64,000 nt of DNA, taken from contig NC_067116.1 of assembly GCF_021347895.1 (NCBI RefSeq), positions 40,195,677 to 40,259,676 of the forward strand, given 5' to 3'. The translations under genes and the position numbers were made by a program. Each line of letters opens with the position of its first letter. The stretch's first letter is position 1. This DNA comes from Acanthochromis polyacanthus. Its lineage: Eukaryota > Chordata > Actinopteri > Pomacentridae. Below, piece by piece: positions 1-12,885 of the stretch. The notes beneath the pieces were generated by a model. The model was not told the DNA's origin. It did not search any database and worked only from the letters and a program-made list of their open reading frames with translations.

Positions 1-879
1 GTCTAGCTGGGGCCGATTCCTATTTGTGCTACTTCCCGACAGCTTTTTTTTTTTGTTTTTAGTAACAGCTCGAGTGTGATCTGAGCTGAAGAAGCATGAA
101 TATGTATGCGTGGAGTATTTTTGAGTGTGCTTGCTTCTCATTACATTAGCTCATTCTTCTCCTAACATTTTTTTTCCCTTTTTGCTCGGAGAAAGGGAGT
201 TAGAGGAAGCGATTCAGTAAAAAGCTGTGGGCAAGTATGAGTGTTAAAGAAGTGGGGGGGGGGGGTATGACAAAAGTTGGCGCCGAAAGCTTGTGTGTAA
301 ATTCTCAAAGCATCTCACAATCTAACAATAATGTATTTTAGCTTGTTAAAATAATCCTGAAGTTGAGTTTTGCATTATAAAAGTGGAGGGTTTTACGGGG
401 AGAGGGAGAAGCAGTAAATCCTATAATTTGTTTGTGGGCAGCCAAAGTACACTATTAGAATTGCCTTAAATTAGATAAATAGATACATCTGTTGGTTTAA
501 CAGCCATAAGAGACCAATTAATAGAGTGCAGAGCTGGAGTTTATTCAGCTCCGTGCGCGAGTGCATGTGTTCCTTCCTGTTTGCAGTATTGATTTAAAGG
601 CCCTACAGTCCAGACAATCAAGACTTTAAGCTCGGCGTGGATTTCTTTATGCAAATTCCTCCACACACATACAGACTCCAGACTTCCTCGCATTTCTTTA
701 CAGATGCAGCCACTTTACAGTTCTGTATCTGAAACAATGACGTGCACGCCCCAGTTTCCTTTTCCTCTCCTCAGCTTCGCAGCTCATTTATCAATCGGCG
801 TTGAGCGGCGGTAGGTAGGGAGGTAGAACAGGTCAACCCACCTCCAGATGGACCCATATTAAGACCCAGCCGCTTGAGT
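1..879. other. Non-coding, nothing recognised
   Basis: Ordinary non-coding sequence with T-runs and a 12-base G-run at 254-265. No exon, RNA gene or known repeat seen. Confidence 0.6.
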
Positions 880-1428
880 TTAACCCTCGTGCCGTCCTGC
901 GAATTGACCTGCTTAAAAGTTTGAATATGTGGAAAAAACTATATATTTTCACAGTGAAACTTCTGATGTCCGGATTTTCAACATTTTTGGGAAATTTTTG
1001 AACATTTTTTGGTGGGGAAAAAAAGTGCTAAAAACATATCTTAAGAACACTGACAAAAAAATCAACCAAAATCCAGCGAATTTCGCTGGATTTTGGTAGA
1101 TTTTTTTTCTGTGTTTTTTTTTAAATATTAGAAGTTTACTAATATATCTGTAATCACTTTAGATATTTTTAGTATTTTTTTTGGAGCTTTTTACAATTTT
1201 TTTGAAAATAGAATAGAATTTTCTTGCCAAATTTGGGGAATTTCTTTTTACAATAAAACTTTTAAGGGAAACTTTTAAGGAATTATTGGAATTTTCTTCC
1301 TGAAAGTTTTACACTTTTTCAGAAATTTGGGGAATTTTTTTGCTGATTTTTAATTTTTTTGGATTTGTTTTCAGACTTGGAAACAACATTTTTTTGGTGC
1401 CTGTAAATTAGGACAACAGGAGGCTTAA
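880..1428. mobile_element. Non-autonomous DNA element bounded by TTAA
   Basis: Begins ttaaccctcgtgccgtcctg (880) and ends ggacaacaggaggcttaa (1428). The two ends are imperfect inverted repeats that include TTAA, the target of piggyBac-type transposases. The interior is T/A-rich and contains the palindrome at 1065-1097. I recall related sequences as highly multicopy in teleosts. No coding capacity. Confidence 0.6.
1065..1097. repeat. Perfect 16-bp-arm palindrome
   Basis: accaaaatccagcgaa, one base t, then its exact reverse complement. With one mismatch the symmetry extends into the flanking A-run and T-run, to about 1048-1113. It sits inside the TTAA-bounded element. Confidence 0.9.
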
Positions 1429-3240
1429 GAGCCCTCGACATTGTTCTGAACATTTAAGGAGGAAGTGTTGTGTGGAGATCCATGTGAGGATAAGTAAATA
1501 TATAAGCCTCTAATACATTATTCCTTCTCAAATCATTCATGTCTTCTTCTATCTTGTCTTTCTACCCCCCCTCACTCTCCTCCTCTCTCTCTCTCCCCTC
1601 TTGTTTTCCCCGAGCCCATAAAAGTTGGAGCACTTTAATAAGAAGATGAAACGGTGGAAAGAGGAAGTTTGTGATGTGATGGAGATGAGAGAGAGATGAT
1701 GAAATGGAGATGGATTGGACGAGAGCCACAGGTGACAGGTCTCATCCTCGCCTCCCTCTCTACCCCCAAAAACCAAAAAATCTTTTTCTTTTGCAAAATC
1801 AAGAAAAAGATCTTCTCGCTTTTCATTCCAGCCCATATTTCCTCGTCTCTCTTCATATATAGGACACGCATGGTGTGGAGCGGCGCTTGGATAATTAGCA
1901 GTAGTTTATTAATTATGAATGAGAGCTGGTTCTGTGGGAGCCAGTGAGTGGGCCTCTCGCAGAGACTCATCAATTAAACAACAGAGTTTCCCAGCCTTTT
2001 GATTAAAGATAAAGAGGAAATAGGATGATCAATAGAGACCTGTTAGAGAATGGCAGAACAGATGAACCCTAAAAAAAAAAAATGCAAGGAGGGTAGAAGG
2101 GATAGACGGGAGAAACGGATGAGAGGATGGATGACGGCGATAGATTCCCCCCTCTTTTTGGCTTTGAGGTTCATGTGACAGCATCAGAAAGTGGCTGGAA
2201 AATGTGGGATGTGTGTGTTTGGGATGTTGGAAATTTCACGTGACATCGGCAGCACGGTGGGAAAGCCTCGCAATCAGCCTGCATCAATCGTTACTCTGCC
2301 CACACAGACCCGAAGCCTGGACCAGCGCCAAGGTGCCAGAGCGCCTGAGTGCCAACCCTGCTGTCTGTTCTCGCCCTCCTTTTTCCCTTCCTCTTCCCTC
2401 GTCGCTGCTCCGCTCTTCCTCCTCGCTTTTGTTCCCTCCTCTTCCTCCTCTTCCCCGTCTGTTACTCCTCATCTTTTCTCACCTCCCGCCTCCTCCGACT
2501 GCTGCCTCTCGCCGCGGTCACTCGTTTCGACACGTCTCCTCCCGTGTCTGTATTTTTTTTGTCTCCCAGAAGAGCTTTAACCTTGTTTCAAGTATATTTT
2601 TTTCTTTTTTATTAGATAAGTGAATCTGACACTAAAATGCTCAGATTGACAGCTTAAACATCAGACACATAGATCTAAACAATATCACTGTAATATAACT
2701 TCTCAGTAGTTTGTGCAGTAATAGTTTCTGTGCAGTTTCATTTCATATTTTTCATCTCTCGGGTGTAATGTGCCTCATGAATTTCATTCTTTTCCACTAT
2801 CACATGTGATACTATTGATAACCTCAGTATAATTTCCAGCATTACTTGTTACTGTTCTGTTCTAGCCTGTTTAAAGTCACTTATTAGTCATTTCAGTCAT
2901 GAATCATACTTGTATCTTAATGCTTTTTACTTTATTTCTGATGTTATGTGTTTTTCTGAGCACTATCTAGCACAGTTTTGTTGCATTACTTGCATATGTT
3001 GCACTACTATTTACAAAACTTTAATTTCATCTTTCACTGTATATTGTTATTGTTAACATTTAACACTTTATGGTGCAGTTTTCAGTTTAGTGCACTTTTA
3101 TTCATATTAAATGTTGCACATTTTCTATGCTAGTATATTTTTCTTTTATATTCATGCAATATTTTCTACTTCTCTATTGTGGCTGTGGTCACTTTAGTCT
3201 TTCTGCTTGCTGCTGGAAAGACAGAATTTCCCCTTCAGGA
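1429..3240. other. Non-coding; pyrimidine-rich tract and possible conserved element
   Basis: 2360-2480 is a CT-rich low-complexity run. 1885-1985 holds several homeodomain-type cores (ataattag, attaattatg, caattaaa) in otherwise complex sequence, the look of a developmental enhancer; this is unproven. No exon recognised. Confidence 0.4.
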
Positions 3241-3246
3241 CAAATA

Positions 3247-3272
3247 ATTCTATTCTATTCTATTCTATTCTG
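3247..3272. repeat. (ATTCT)n microsatellite
   Basis: Five near-perfect copies of attct at 3247-3272. Confidence 0.9.
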
Positions 3273-6200
3273 TATTTTATTGTAATTTTCTTTGGGATGA
3301 ATAAGTCTTATCTCGGCATGAATCGCTTTTTGAGCTCGATTCCTGCTGTTTCAGACAACATCGTGCCTTCCCCAGCAGGATGACCCCCATGCTACCGAGC
3401 GATTACACACACAGACAACCACACACACTCACACCTACTGTCTGAGTCTCTGAACATATGGGCCTCTCTCACGGCGTCCCCACATCTTCCCCCCCACTTC
3501 TCGGCAGCCTTGAAGTTCGGGCCAAGTGTGCGGTGAAAGATGGGCCTGCCTCTCCCTGTCCTGTTAATTGACACCATGTCTGATTAGACTTTTACACCGT
3601 GCGCAGGAGGCCTTGTTGCTAGGCTCCTGTCCAATAAGTGGCTGTAAGAAGTGGGTGGACGGTGCTGTCGTGCTCATCACAAACACGTCCGCATGCTCTC
3701 AGATAAAAACTCACAGTTCGTCTTTCCAGGTGAAGCATGAAAGGAAATTAGCTTTCGCCTATATTTCCAGTCCAATTACTTTTACTTCTTGCTGCTGAAA
3801 TTGACTTTGAAGCACACGTCAGCGGTGGGCGGTTGTAAAGACGAGTCCAGTCCACAGTCTGAGGCCGGTCATTTTGCGTTTAGATTTTTAGATCGTAAAA
3901 AATGTAAAAGTTTCTTCTGGGTTTTTTAATGCAGATAATAATTAGTAAATTAACAGAAAACACTGAAATAAAAAATCAAAATCTGTATTTCTAATTAATC
4001 CTGACAATGTATATGTATATATATTTTTACTATATTTTAATCATAAAAATAATTTTTATTTTACAAATATTTGCTGTTATTTGAAATATAAATTGTGTAC
4101 ATTAAGGAATGAAAAATTGTGAATTTAAAAAAAGAATTTCTGTATTTTGTTAAATTACAGGAAAAAAATTACAAAATCAACCAAAAAAATAATGTACACA
4201 TTGACTGTAAATAACAAAAGCACACACAAAAACAGGCAAAATCTATAAATAATATATTGAAAAATATCTGTATTTCATGTATTGGTTGTTTTTACTTTGG
4301 AAACTTAATGCAAAAAATAAAAATTGAAAAAAAAATGTTGCCTGTAAAACCACAACAAAAACAGGCCAAAACTGTGCATCGTGTCCACATCAAAAATCTG
4401 TATTTTACCAAAAAGAACTTCATTCTTTTACCATGTGTGACCCTAAAAGTTGCACTGCATGTTTAGCAGCATTTTTGCTGGTATTTTCATTGTATTCACA
4501 GTTTCAAGCTTTCAGTCAGTAGTCACTATGTTTTTTTTTCTGTGTGGTCTAATGTGAGTTTTTGAATTCAACAAGAGTTATAGCGCATTTCACACCTTAA
4601 ATTGTATAAACTCCCAGACTTTCTCCACTCTCCAAAAAGCCTGTGCTCTGTAATAGCTATGAATAACACCTGCTGACAACAGGCAAGAAATGTTGTGGCA
4701 ACGAGAGTGAAAAGAAGGAAGTAAACTTTCAAATATACCCAAAAAGGTTTCTCTCTTCAGCATGCATTCATCACTACATTTTCAAACGCGTCTCTCCGTT
4801 GTGTCCTTGTAGCTGTGATAAGATTTCTGCCAGAAATAAAGCTCCTGAAGGGATTCTTTGTGAGCCACGTTTTAATATAATTTATCAACACATCTGAATC
4901 TATATTTTGACCCTGGCTTGGCCCTGATAACTGTATTCTCGCTGCTGTTTAATATGCTTGCAGGTTCGGTGCCCATACAGTCCGACATTTCTATTTTATT
5001 TGGTTGAATAATGAACTGTTTCACTTGTCTGCTCCCCGTCGACCCTTCAGTGTCATTGCTAAGGCTTTGATATTGATTAAAATCAAAGAAAGTTGGAGCT
5101 GGAAAAGTAAATCTGCGCCTCCCTGTACGCCCAACCTGTCTCCTCATCTTTGATCACTATAAACAGCATCTGGTGCTTTGGGACTAATCGCATCCCCGCC
5201 CACTTACACGAAGACTAGCTAATAGAAAATGCAGCCCAACATCTGGTCCCCGACGCTTTTCAGCATCGACTGCATATTAACACGACTGCAGGCTAAAACC
5301 AAACATACTTTTGGTATCGCATGAACAGATATTTTGAGGTTCCCAGTGCATCCTGCGCCTTTGCTGTCTCCCCCGAAGGCAGAGGCTCCTTTCTCTTGGC
5401 ATCCTCTTGTGCAGCAACGTGCCAGGTTACACAGCATTACCCTCATTACTCAAACCCCCTTCAAAGCAGTTCACTCATCATGGCTGGAGGATAAAGGAGG
5501 CAGCTTCCCCGGACTCACCGGGGAGCTGAAGCTTGGCTCGACGAGTCAACCAGCCACTGCAGCAAAGAGCAACTACAGTCGGAGCCTAACTTCCTACTTG
5601 TGATTGCTTATGGATTTTGGCCCATAGTGTTTTGCTGTCTTCACAGGCGCGCAGCATTTGCTTACTTCACTGAACTTGCCTGCTTTTTTGGGCTTGCAAA
5701 AACCCGAAATCTAAAAAATCAAAGAACTCTGACGCTTGGTTTTTCTTTTTCTGTGCCTTCAGAGAAAGATTGTGTTTGTTTTCACTTCCTCTAAGATAAG
5801 TTTTAATGTATAATGAGAGCTCTCAACTTTTTGTGTGGGAAGTTTGCTGTCATTAGCAGCTACGATGCTTCATGACTGGACGCATTCACGCAGCAGCGTG
5901 GCCTGAGGCTGGCTTCAGCGCCGACCAGACGAGCGCTTTGTAGTCGGAAAGAAATCTGACGAAAGCCGAACACACAAGAGTTTAACTTGTTCTGTTTCGT
6001 CTGTTTTTGTTTTTTGCTCCTTAATAAAATAAAAGATTTAAATTGGCTGTTTTCATTTTTCCATTTTTATTGAAGTCACTTCTTTTGATGTAGTGATAAC
6101 AATAAAAACTGAAAAACTGTGTTAAGCAAAGCAAAAATGAAGTCATCAGTGAAACTAAATTTAACTTAGATGAACTCTGACATACTAAATTATGCTATTG

Positions 6201-8689
6201 ACCAACTAAACTATAAGTTTACTTAGTAAGTCTTCTTGACAGTGTATGTGACAGTTTATTTAACCCCATTTTATCGATAGATTTTTGGCTTTGAGATACA
6301 GAAATTAGTCATGAAATTACACATTTTGAATGGTTTATTGCCTCATTATGGACACAGCTTGTTAGCTGTAGGCTAGGTAGTAGCCACTTGACACTGTCCG
6401 GGTTTATTTAATTGTGTTTATTTGAATACAAACTGCTTCACAAAATGTTACATTTGGTTCAAATATATTGTGAAAATTTCATGAATAAAACAGTCAGTGT
6501 TGTTTCTCTATTTCAGAACTATGAACTGCATTTGCAAGTGGCAAAATATGCCTATATTCAAAAATTATGTTGACGCAGAAGGAATCATGGCAAGAAGTTA
6601 AGTCTGGTATCAAAAAATAGGTGAATGTGAGACATTCGTGTGTGCTGTAACTTGCTTTGACCAACCAAGCATCCCACATGCAGGTATGATCCTTCAAAGT
6701 TTAACTAAAAACACTTGATAAACTAAACAATTATTTCCATTAAATTGTCATAAAATCTATAAATCTGGCTTCAAATTGTGTCTCCTTGAGTGGATGTTAA
6801 ATGGATGTGTTTGCAGTTTATAGCAGAGCTTCATTTTGTTTCCGTGCCATGAAAATGTCGTGTCACTGTCTGTCGTACTTATAAAGTTATGAGAGCTCAA
6901 AAATGTTGAAAAACGTAAGAAGCATGACGTTTTGGCCCATCCCTATGTACTTTAAGGGCCTGTAACTCAAAAACTATTCATAGTTTGATGGTAAAATTTC
7001 ACATGGCTTCATTACATTTAATAAAATAACAAAATCAGCTGATTCTGAGAAGTTCAGATGGGAACTTTTTGTAATTTGGTTGATTTTATATGAAAAGACT
7101 CATGAGCATTATGAATTTTATTGTCCTGTCAGTAAACAAGACAGAAAACTGACAGCTTGGATGGCATCAAACTGCAGTTTTCCCCCCTCTTCAGTAACCC
7201 TTAATGACTAAAATCAGCGTCCTATTAAGTTTCTAGCATGTTAGCAGTTAGCTTAGCGGTTCCAGTAGTTGACCAAATAGTAGACAACACATCACCAAGA
7301 CCAAAAAGTGGAAAATCCAATATGTACATACATTCAAACAGACGCAGACAGAGTCCCGTATTCACCGAGACTCTGCGGGAGTCAGCATCTTGTTGCCATA
7401 GCGCCCGCTGGCATTGAGGGAAGCAGGGAGCAAGGAGGAGACATAAAGAGGAGGAAGTGCAACAGGATAGAAACGAGCGAGAGAACAGCGAGGGGTGGAT
7501 GTCGCGGTTAATGAACAGCCAAATAGCTGCATGTTTGGGTTCTTCAGGCCTCCGTTGTCGCCTCCTTTGTGCCTTTTTTCCTCCTGCCTGCCTTCACTCT
7601 TTTTATCTCTCCGACAGACTTCCCACAGCATGACTCATTTTGATTAGCAACCGAGCAGCCATTTCAAAAAACTCACAGAGGCTATGACATGTAGTGTAAA
7701 GCAGCAGTCGCCCTCCTCTCCTCTGTGGTCATATTAGAGGAGAGAGGAACCAAAGAGGAATGGACGAGTCATTACAGCCGGAGACTCATAAAGCTAGTGG
7801 TGTAATTCAGGGGTGCACAAATTGATGAACCGTGTCTGTCATTTTGCAATGGTCCTTAACTCCCATTTAAGGCCACTGTAAGAGCTAATTGCTTGTGTCT
7901 TTCGCGGTGTCTGTGTGTGATATCGAACAGCTGCTGATAGGAGATGTTGGGGGCGAAAAAAAGCAGTTTTGGGAGTGTTATTCAGGACACCCGCTTGGGA
8001 TGAGTAAAAATGGAGGCTCAGGTTGTCATGGCTGTCCTTATCTTGCCACGAGCCAACTGTTTCAGCGAGAGAGGACGGCGCTACGACACCACCTCTCCAC
8101 TATCTTTCCATTTGTCTCCAGCCATTCCAATCCAACCCTCTATTTTCGTTTTTATCTTCCCGTGTCATCTCACTCCGACTCTAAAATTCATTTATGCCCC
8201 TTTCTCTGCGCTCACCTCTCCCTCTCCTCTCCGTGTCTTTGTTCTCTCACTATTTCCACCCTCATACTCACCTCTAGACGGATATCAATTCTCTTTTTTT
8301 CTTCCTCTTTCTTTTCAATAAGGATTTCCAGGCTTGACAGCTGTCTTTCAGCTGCACACGGTGCTTTCGAGGCCATGTTGGCTGCAGATGGCGATTGTTT
8401 GGCTAAACATTACTTGAGTCTTGTGTAAACTGAGCAACTGTATGTTTTTGTCACAGCTTCTTGGGCGCTGATGAGCTTTGGTCTGCTGGAAATTGTGATC
8501 TGATATCTCAGATACGCATAATTCTGTTGTTGCTATAATAATAATTGCTAAATGGGGCTTCATCACCAAAAAGGAACTAATAATTCTAACCAGACTTATA
8601 AAACTCGTCTTGATTCTTGCCCTAGTTTTCTACATACACTGGTTTTCTGTGCAAAGAAGGATTATTACTGTCATTTTATCTGCTAAGAG
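3273..8689. other. Non-coding, includes AT-rich internally repetitive block
   Basis: 3890-4480 is AT-rich and repeats the word aatctgtatt or close variants several times (about 3980, 4266, 4396), which suggests a decayed dispersed repeat. The rest, including a CT-rich stretch at 8090-8320, shows no gene, RNA or named repeat. Confidence 0.45.
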
Positions 8690-8990
8690 TCTGTAGCCAT
8701 GTGAGCTGCTCTCGAGGCTGTACTTAGCACAGTGGAGCTTTGAACTAAATATTAACGCTAGCATACTCACAGCGACAATACTGACAAGCTGACATTTAGC
8801 AGGTTAGTTTTTTAAGCACCCCCTTTGGTTTAAAATCAAGTTTTGCACCTCGTTAACATGTTCAGATGGTGACTTTTATAAGCTAGAGGGCATATACGGG
8901 ATAAAATAAGCAGTTGCTGCAGATTTCTGCCTTGAAACTACAGCGTACCGATGACGGTCTCAGCACGGACTCAGACTTCCAGGATTTCGT
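8690..8990 (+). repeat. Dispersed teleost repeat fragment (gctaac/tttagc type)
   Basis: aactaaatattaacgctagc, then catactcacagcgacaatac and gctgacatttagcaggttag. This matches by eye a common fish repeat rich in ctaacatgctaac words. Degenerate, with uncertain borders. 11440-11570 looks like the opposite part of the same family. Confidence 0.45.
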
Positions 8991-9524
8991 ATGTAACAAA
9001 TCTAAAGAACCAATCCTATTAACTTGCAAGTTGTGACTTTCTGTATCAATCTAGATTGTTTCATTTTGATTTGAACACGTACGGATGAATTAATTGTGTT
9101 ACAGCCTGTGGTATTAGACTAGTTTTAGTGTTTGAGTGAAGTCAAAGGTGAGCAGCTATGATGGAGCTGCAGGGAGTGACGGGTGAAAAGAAGATGATGT
9201 GGGACTGATTTGCATATTCATAGATCAACCCAGTCTCCACACAACACCCTACCTGTACAGCTAAACTGCATTTGCAATTATGTTTTAACAGGGATGTAAT
9301 TTTGGTTCAAAGGAAACATAATTTGTCACCTGTCAGCCACTTTAAAAGAGTGACAAAGTCTGCATTAGGAGGTAGGAGGGAAGGAAGGAAGCATAAACCA
9401 GCAACCAGACTTTCAGCCAGAAAACCAGGTGTACATTATCCGATGAATGAGAGACCATCTGTCTCTGAATTAAGTTTCACTTTCATTGTCATTGTCATGG
9501 GTTACTTTCTGTTTTCAGCCACTA

Positions 9525-9640
9525 AAATGGTTAAGTTTAAGAAAGTTTTACATGGTAGAAGCCTGGGTAAGTTTGGGCACCATAATTACTTGGTTAGGGT
9601 TCAAAAAATGATTTGGGTTGAAATACGACCCTTTCATGAC
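9525..9640 (+). repeat. Low-complexity dispersed repeat
   Basis: ggttaagtttaagaaag, gggtaagtttgggcaccata and acttggttagggttcaaaaa repeat the word ggttaggttta with variations, a typical fish low-complexity repeat. A 136-codon open frame that runs through it is not a gene. Confidence 0.4.
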
Positions 9641-10261
9641 ATATTTGAAGCTTTTCCTTCATTTTCTGGGTTACTAAGGTGATAAGTTCCACCCTTTCTA
9701 CTGTATGATTGGTTGACTAAACAAGCAACAGAAAAGCAGTAAAATAAATGGCAAAGATAAGTTGATTAGAGACATATCTGTGATACAAACAAACATAATA
9801 TGACAGAAAATATGTTTTTCTTTCAAAACATAATTGAGAATGCAGTTTGGTTGTATAGGAATGTAGTTCCTAATTGTAGAGACTGAGCTGCATAGATCTA
9901 GGCCTAGTAGGATCAATCAGTGTGTTTTGTTTTCAGGCTGATATCAATTATTGGTGCTCAGGAGAGGCCAACAACCAATGTAGATGCAACAGATATACAT
10001 TATATTATATATTACCAGCTTGTGATATCAGGGAATCTATCGTTCATCTCTTCATTAATAAAGATTACCATAATTGAATATGAATAATCGCAATAGCAGT
10101 GATTGATGGAGATTGATCAGGTTGTCTTCTGCAGTTATTCTTACTGTTTTTCTCTGTTTTCTCAATATTTCACAGTTCTATCACTTTTATTGCCCATAAA
10201 GGTCCATATTTTAGGTATTTTTTATTTTCAAGACACTGTTTCACTTTGATCTGGGTTTGTC
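9641..10261. other. Non-coding, nothing recognised
   Basis: AT-rich intergenic or intronic sequence without an identifiable feature. Confidence 0.5.
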
Positions 10262-10830
10262 CCATAGACTGTATATAAAAATGGACGTAGCATCTGGCTC
10301 CAAAAATGAAGCCCACCCGGAAGTGTCAAAAACTTGCAATATCACTCTGTCCGCTAGGGTTGGCTCCAAAAACCTTTTGCTCCATAGACCCCAATTCATC
10401 ACCAGAAAAAATAAAATTTTGATAGACTGATTTTCTTCAGCTCAAGATTTTTTCCTCTTAGTTTTCATGGTCAAAATAAGAGATCAGGTGGCCGATCTTA
10501 AAATAAATCAATACTGAATTTCAAATAAATCGTTGAAGTTGGCGGAGCCAGGGGGCGTGGCTATACTTGATTGACAGTCTTGTCTGGAATGATTGACAGA
10601 TCCTTTAGGGCAGAGAAGCCTCTGCGGTAAAATGCGGGTGGGATAAGAGAGTCTTCAGCTCTCAGTCTGGCCCGCCCATAGACTGGTCCTGCCCCTAGTT
10701 GCTCTCTGGTCCAGCCTGTTTGATGGCGCTTTTTACATCACTGGCTCCAAAAAATCCAAAATGGCGACCAGGAAGTAGCAAAATCCGGGCTTCATTTTCT
10801 CGGTGTTGAAACCAACGGGTGACATCACGG
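10262..10830 (+). mobile_element. Dispersed teleost element, one end truncated
   Basis: Starts catagactgtatataaaaat ggacgtag, a well-known fish repeat terminus, and includes ggctccaaaaaatccaaaat followed by ggcgaccaggaagtag. The mirror terminus (ctacgtcc...agtctatg) expected at the far end is missing after gacatcacgg at 10830, so this copy appears truncated. Class not certain. Confidence 0.5.
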
Positions 10831-12822
10831 TTAGTTCACGCCTGGTTTGCCCTCTGATTTACAAACTAGCCGTTAGCGTAGCCATAGTTACTGTGGTTTG
10901 TGGAAGTAGCTGTCCTTGTTCAGTTTTTTTGTAGATTGTGTTTCTGCTAGAGAGACACGTCTGTTAGTTACACTGTTAGTTAACTGAGATTGTAAAAGTC
11001 ATAAAAATGCCAAATATCAGCCTTGATAATTGGCTGATCCCTAATCGTAAAGAGGGCAAATGCACAGAGTTACATCTAAGCCATTTTCAGTCATGAAGGG
11101 TTTCTTTCATTAAGAAAGCTTCTAATGGTGTACTTTTGATGATCAGAGATGAGTTTTTAGGGGTTTAATCAATGGCAGGAGAGAGACTTTAAGGTTTGAG
11201 TTCTAAAACCAAAGTATTGGACCAATTTAAAAGGCAACCTGTTCGGGAGGAAATCTCTTGGGACCACAAAGCTTATTACATTTCATCCTGTCTTATTAAG
11301 ATGCGTCACCTGGGAATCGTGTCTGGAGAAAAAAAATGTATGCCAAAGCATCTGGGTGATGTTAATATGTTTCACTAAGTAAATGACACTTTTGATGTGT
11401 GAGAAGAAAATTGGGGATCACAAATGTCAGTATTCTCCTGAGATCATACCATCCATCCATCCAATAGCTGCTGAGATATTTTAGTCAGGACTGAAGTGAT
11501 GGACCATAGGACCCTTTGACATCACCATCCCCAGATCCACGCAGCTTGAATGCCTAAAAATAGTGCTAGAAAGCAAGTTCAGCATGTACTTTGATGATTA
11601 AGAATCTATTTATTGTCATTATTGATTATAATGTTGATCAAAACAACAAAAACAGCACACAGTTTGTGGTACAAACAGGATGATATTGAAGATCTCATTC
11701 CAGATTTGGCACACATTGAATATTGCAATATGTGTGTGTCAGAAATGGTATTTACGCCTCCTGTTAAAGCATGAAGTCAGATTTTGACATTATATTGAAT
11801 TAATATCAAGTGACTGGATTCAATATAGCTCCAGAGGCAAGGGAGATATTTATCAAACTTTCATGAGGTCAACTGAAGTCAAGCTTCTTTATGGAGCACA
11901 TGTCAAAACAGCAAACTTCAACCGAAGTGGATTCCAACATATTAGGAACAGAAACGCTGAGCGGGCAACAAAAAGTAGGAAACTAGACAATCAGACTCAC
12001 TTAGATAAAACAAACACAGCAATGGTTGATTAAAACAATAACAGCCTCCGTTGCTCTGAGGCTGGATTTCTTTGTTGATTGGAAAGCCAAGCCTAACACT
12101 GGTGAGACAATATTGAATAGCGCTGCTTCTCACACAAAGAGAAACAGCGAGCATGGGAGGGAGAAAACTGGGGCCCGGCAAAGTGGCCTCTGGGCGTCTG
12201 TGCAGCACTGAAACCCCAAAGATCTGTCAATAACAGGCAGGTTGTTGTTGTTGGATCAATCCAGGCCCCGAGCATTGCTTCACTTCTAATTGCCATGTGC
12301 ACTGACAGTGCAGCACATGCTCTCTACTTCCATGTGTGCCAAAATCTTTACTTCCCACTTGTGATCAGTGTTTCCTCTGCTGTACAGGACGTGTTCATTT
12401 TCATTCCCAGGCTGTGCTTTGAGTAGTAGTTAAAACCCACATTCTACAATGTTATTGTGCCGTTTTGTCAGGTTTCATTTTTCTGTCCTAACCGTGCTGC
12501 ATTTTATTTTCACATTAATGCGCTTGACTAGCCACATTTAGAAAATATGGCAAAACATCAAGAAATCCTCAGTGCGGGGAAATGTTTTTCAGCAGTTAAT
12601 CGGCAGATAAATTAAAAACTTGCAGAAACGCTAAATGTCACCTTATGGAGCTTCTGCTGTATCGAGTTCAGACAGAAACATAAACATGTGCAGATCAGCT
12701 GATCATCAGCTGCTGCTGCCTGCTGTTCATTGATCAGCTGAAAATAAGCCCACACATGATGCGGTTAACACACAGTGGAAGGCTGTGCGATATTAGAAAA
12801 AAGGATAAATTATAATATGAAA
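10831..12822. other. Non-coding, includes repeat remnant
   Basis: 11440-11570 (catccaatagctgctgagat then attttagtcaggactgaagt) resembles the partner end of the repeat at 8690. No exon or RNA gene recognised in the rest. Confidence 0.4.
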
Positions 12823-12885
12823 TTAAAGCTGCAAGCAGCGATGGACGGGTCCTCGCATCCACGCTGGTCGTGAATCCACGCACGT

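Noticed and set aside
2191..2623. Overlapping 129- and 139-codon frames
   Set aside because: They overlap in different frames over a pyrimidine-rich tract; Ser/Leu/Pro-rich by composition.
7889..8428. 179-codon open frame, the longest in the window
   Set aside because: The middle is a CT-rich tract giving Ser/Leu/Phe/Pro-rich low complexity; no domain, no neighbours and no splice context support it.
9272..9682. 136-codon open frame
   Set aside because: Its C-terminal half runs through a ggttaggttta-type dispersed repeat; no recognisable domain.
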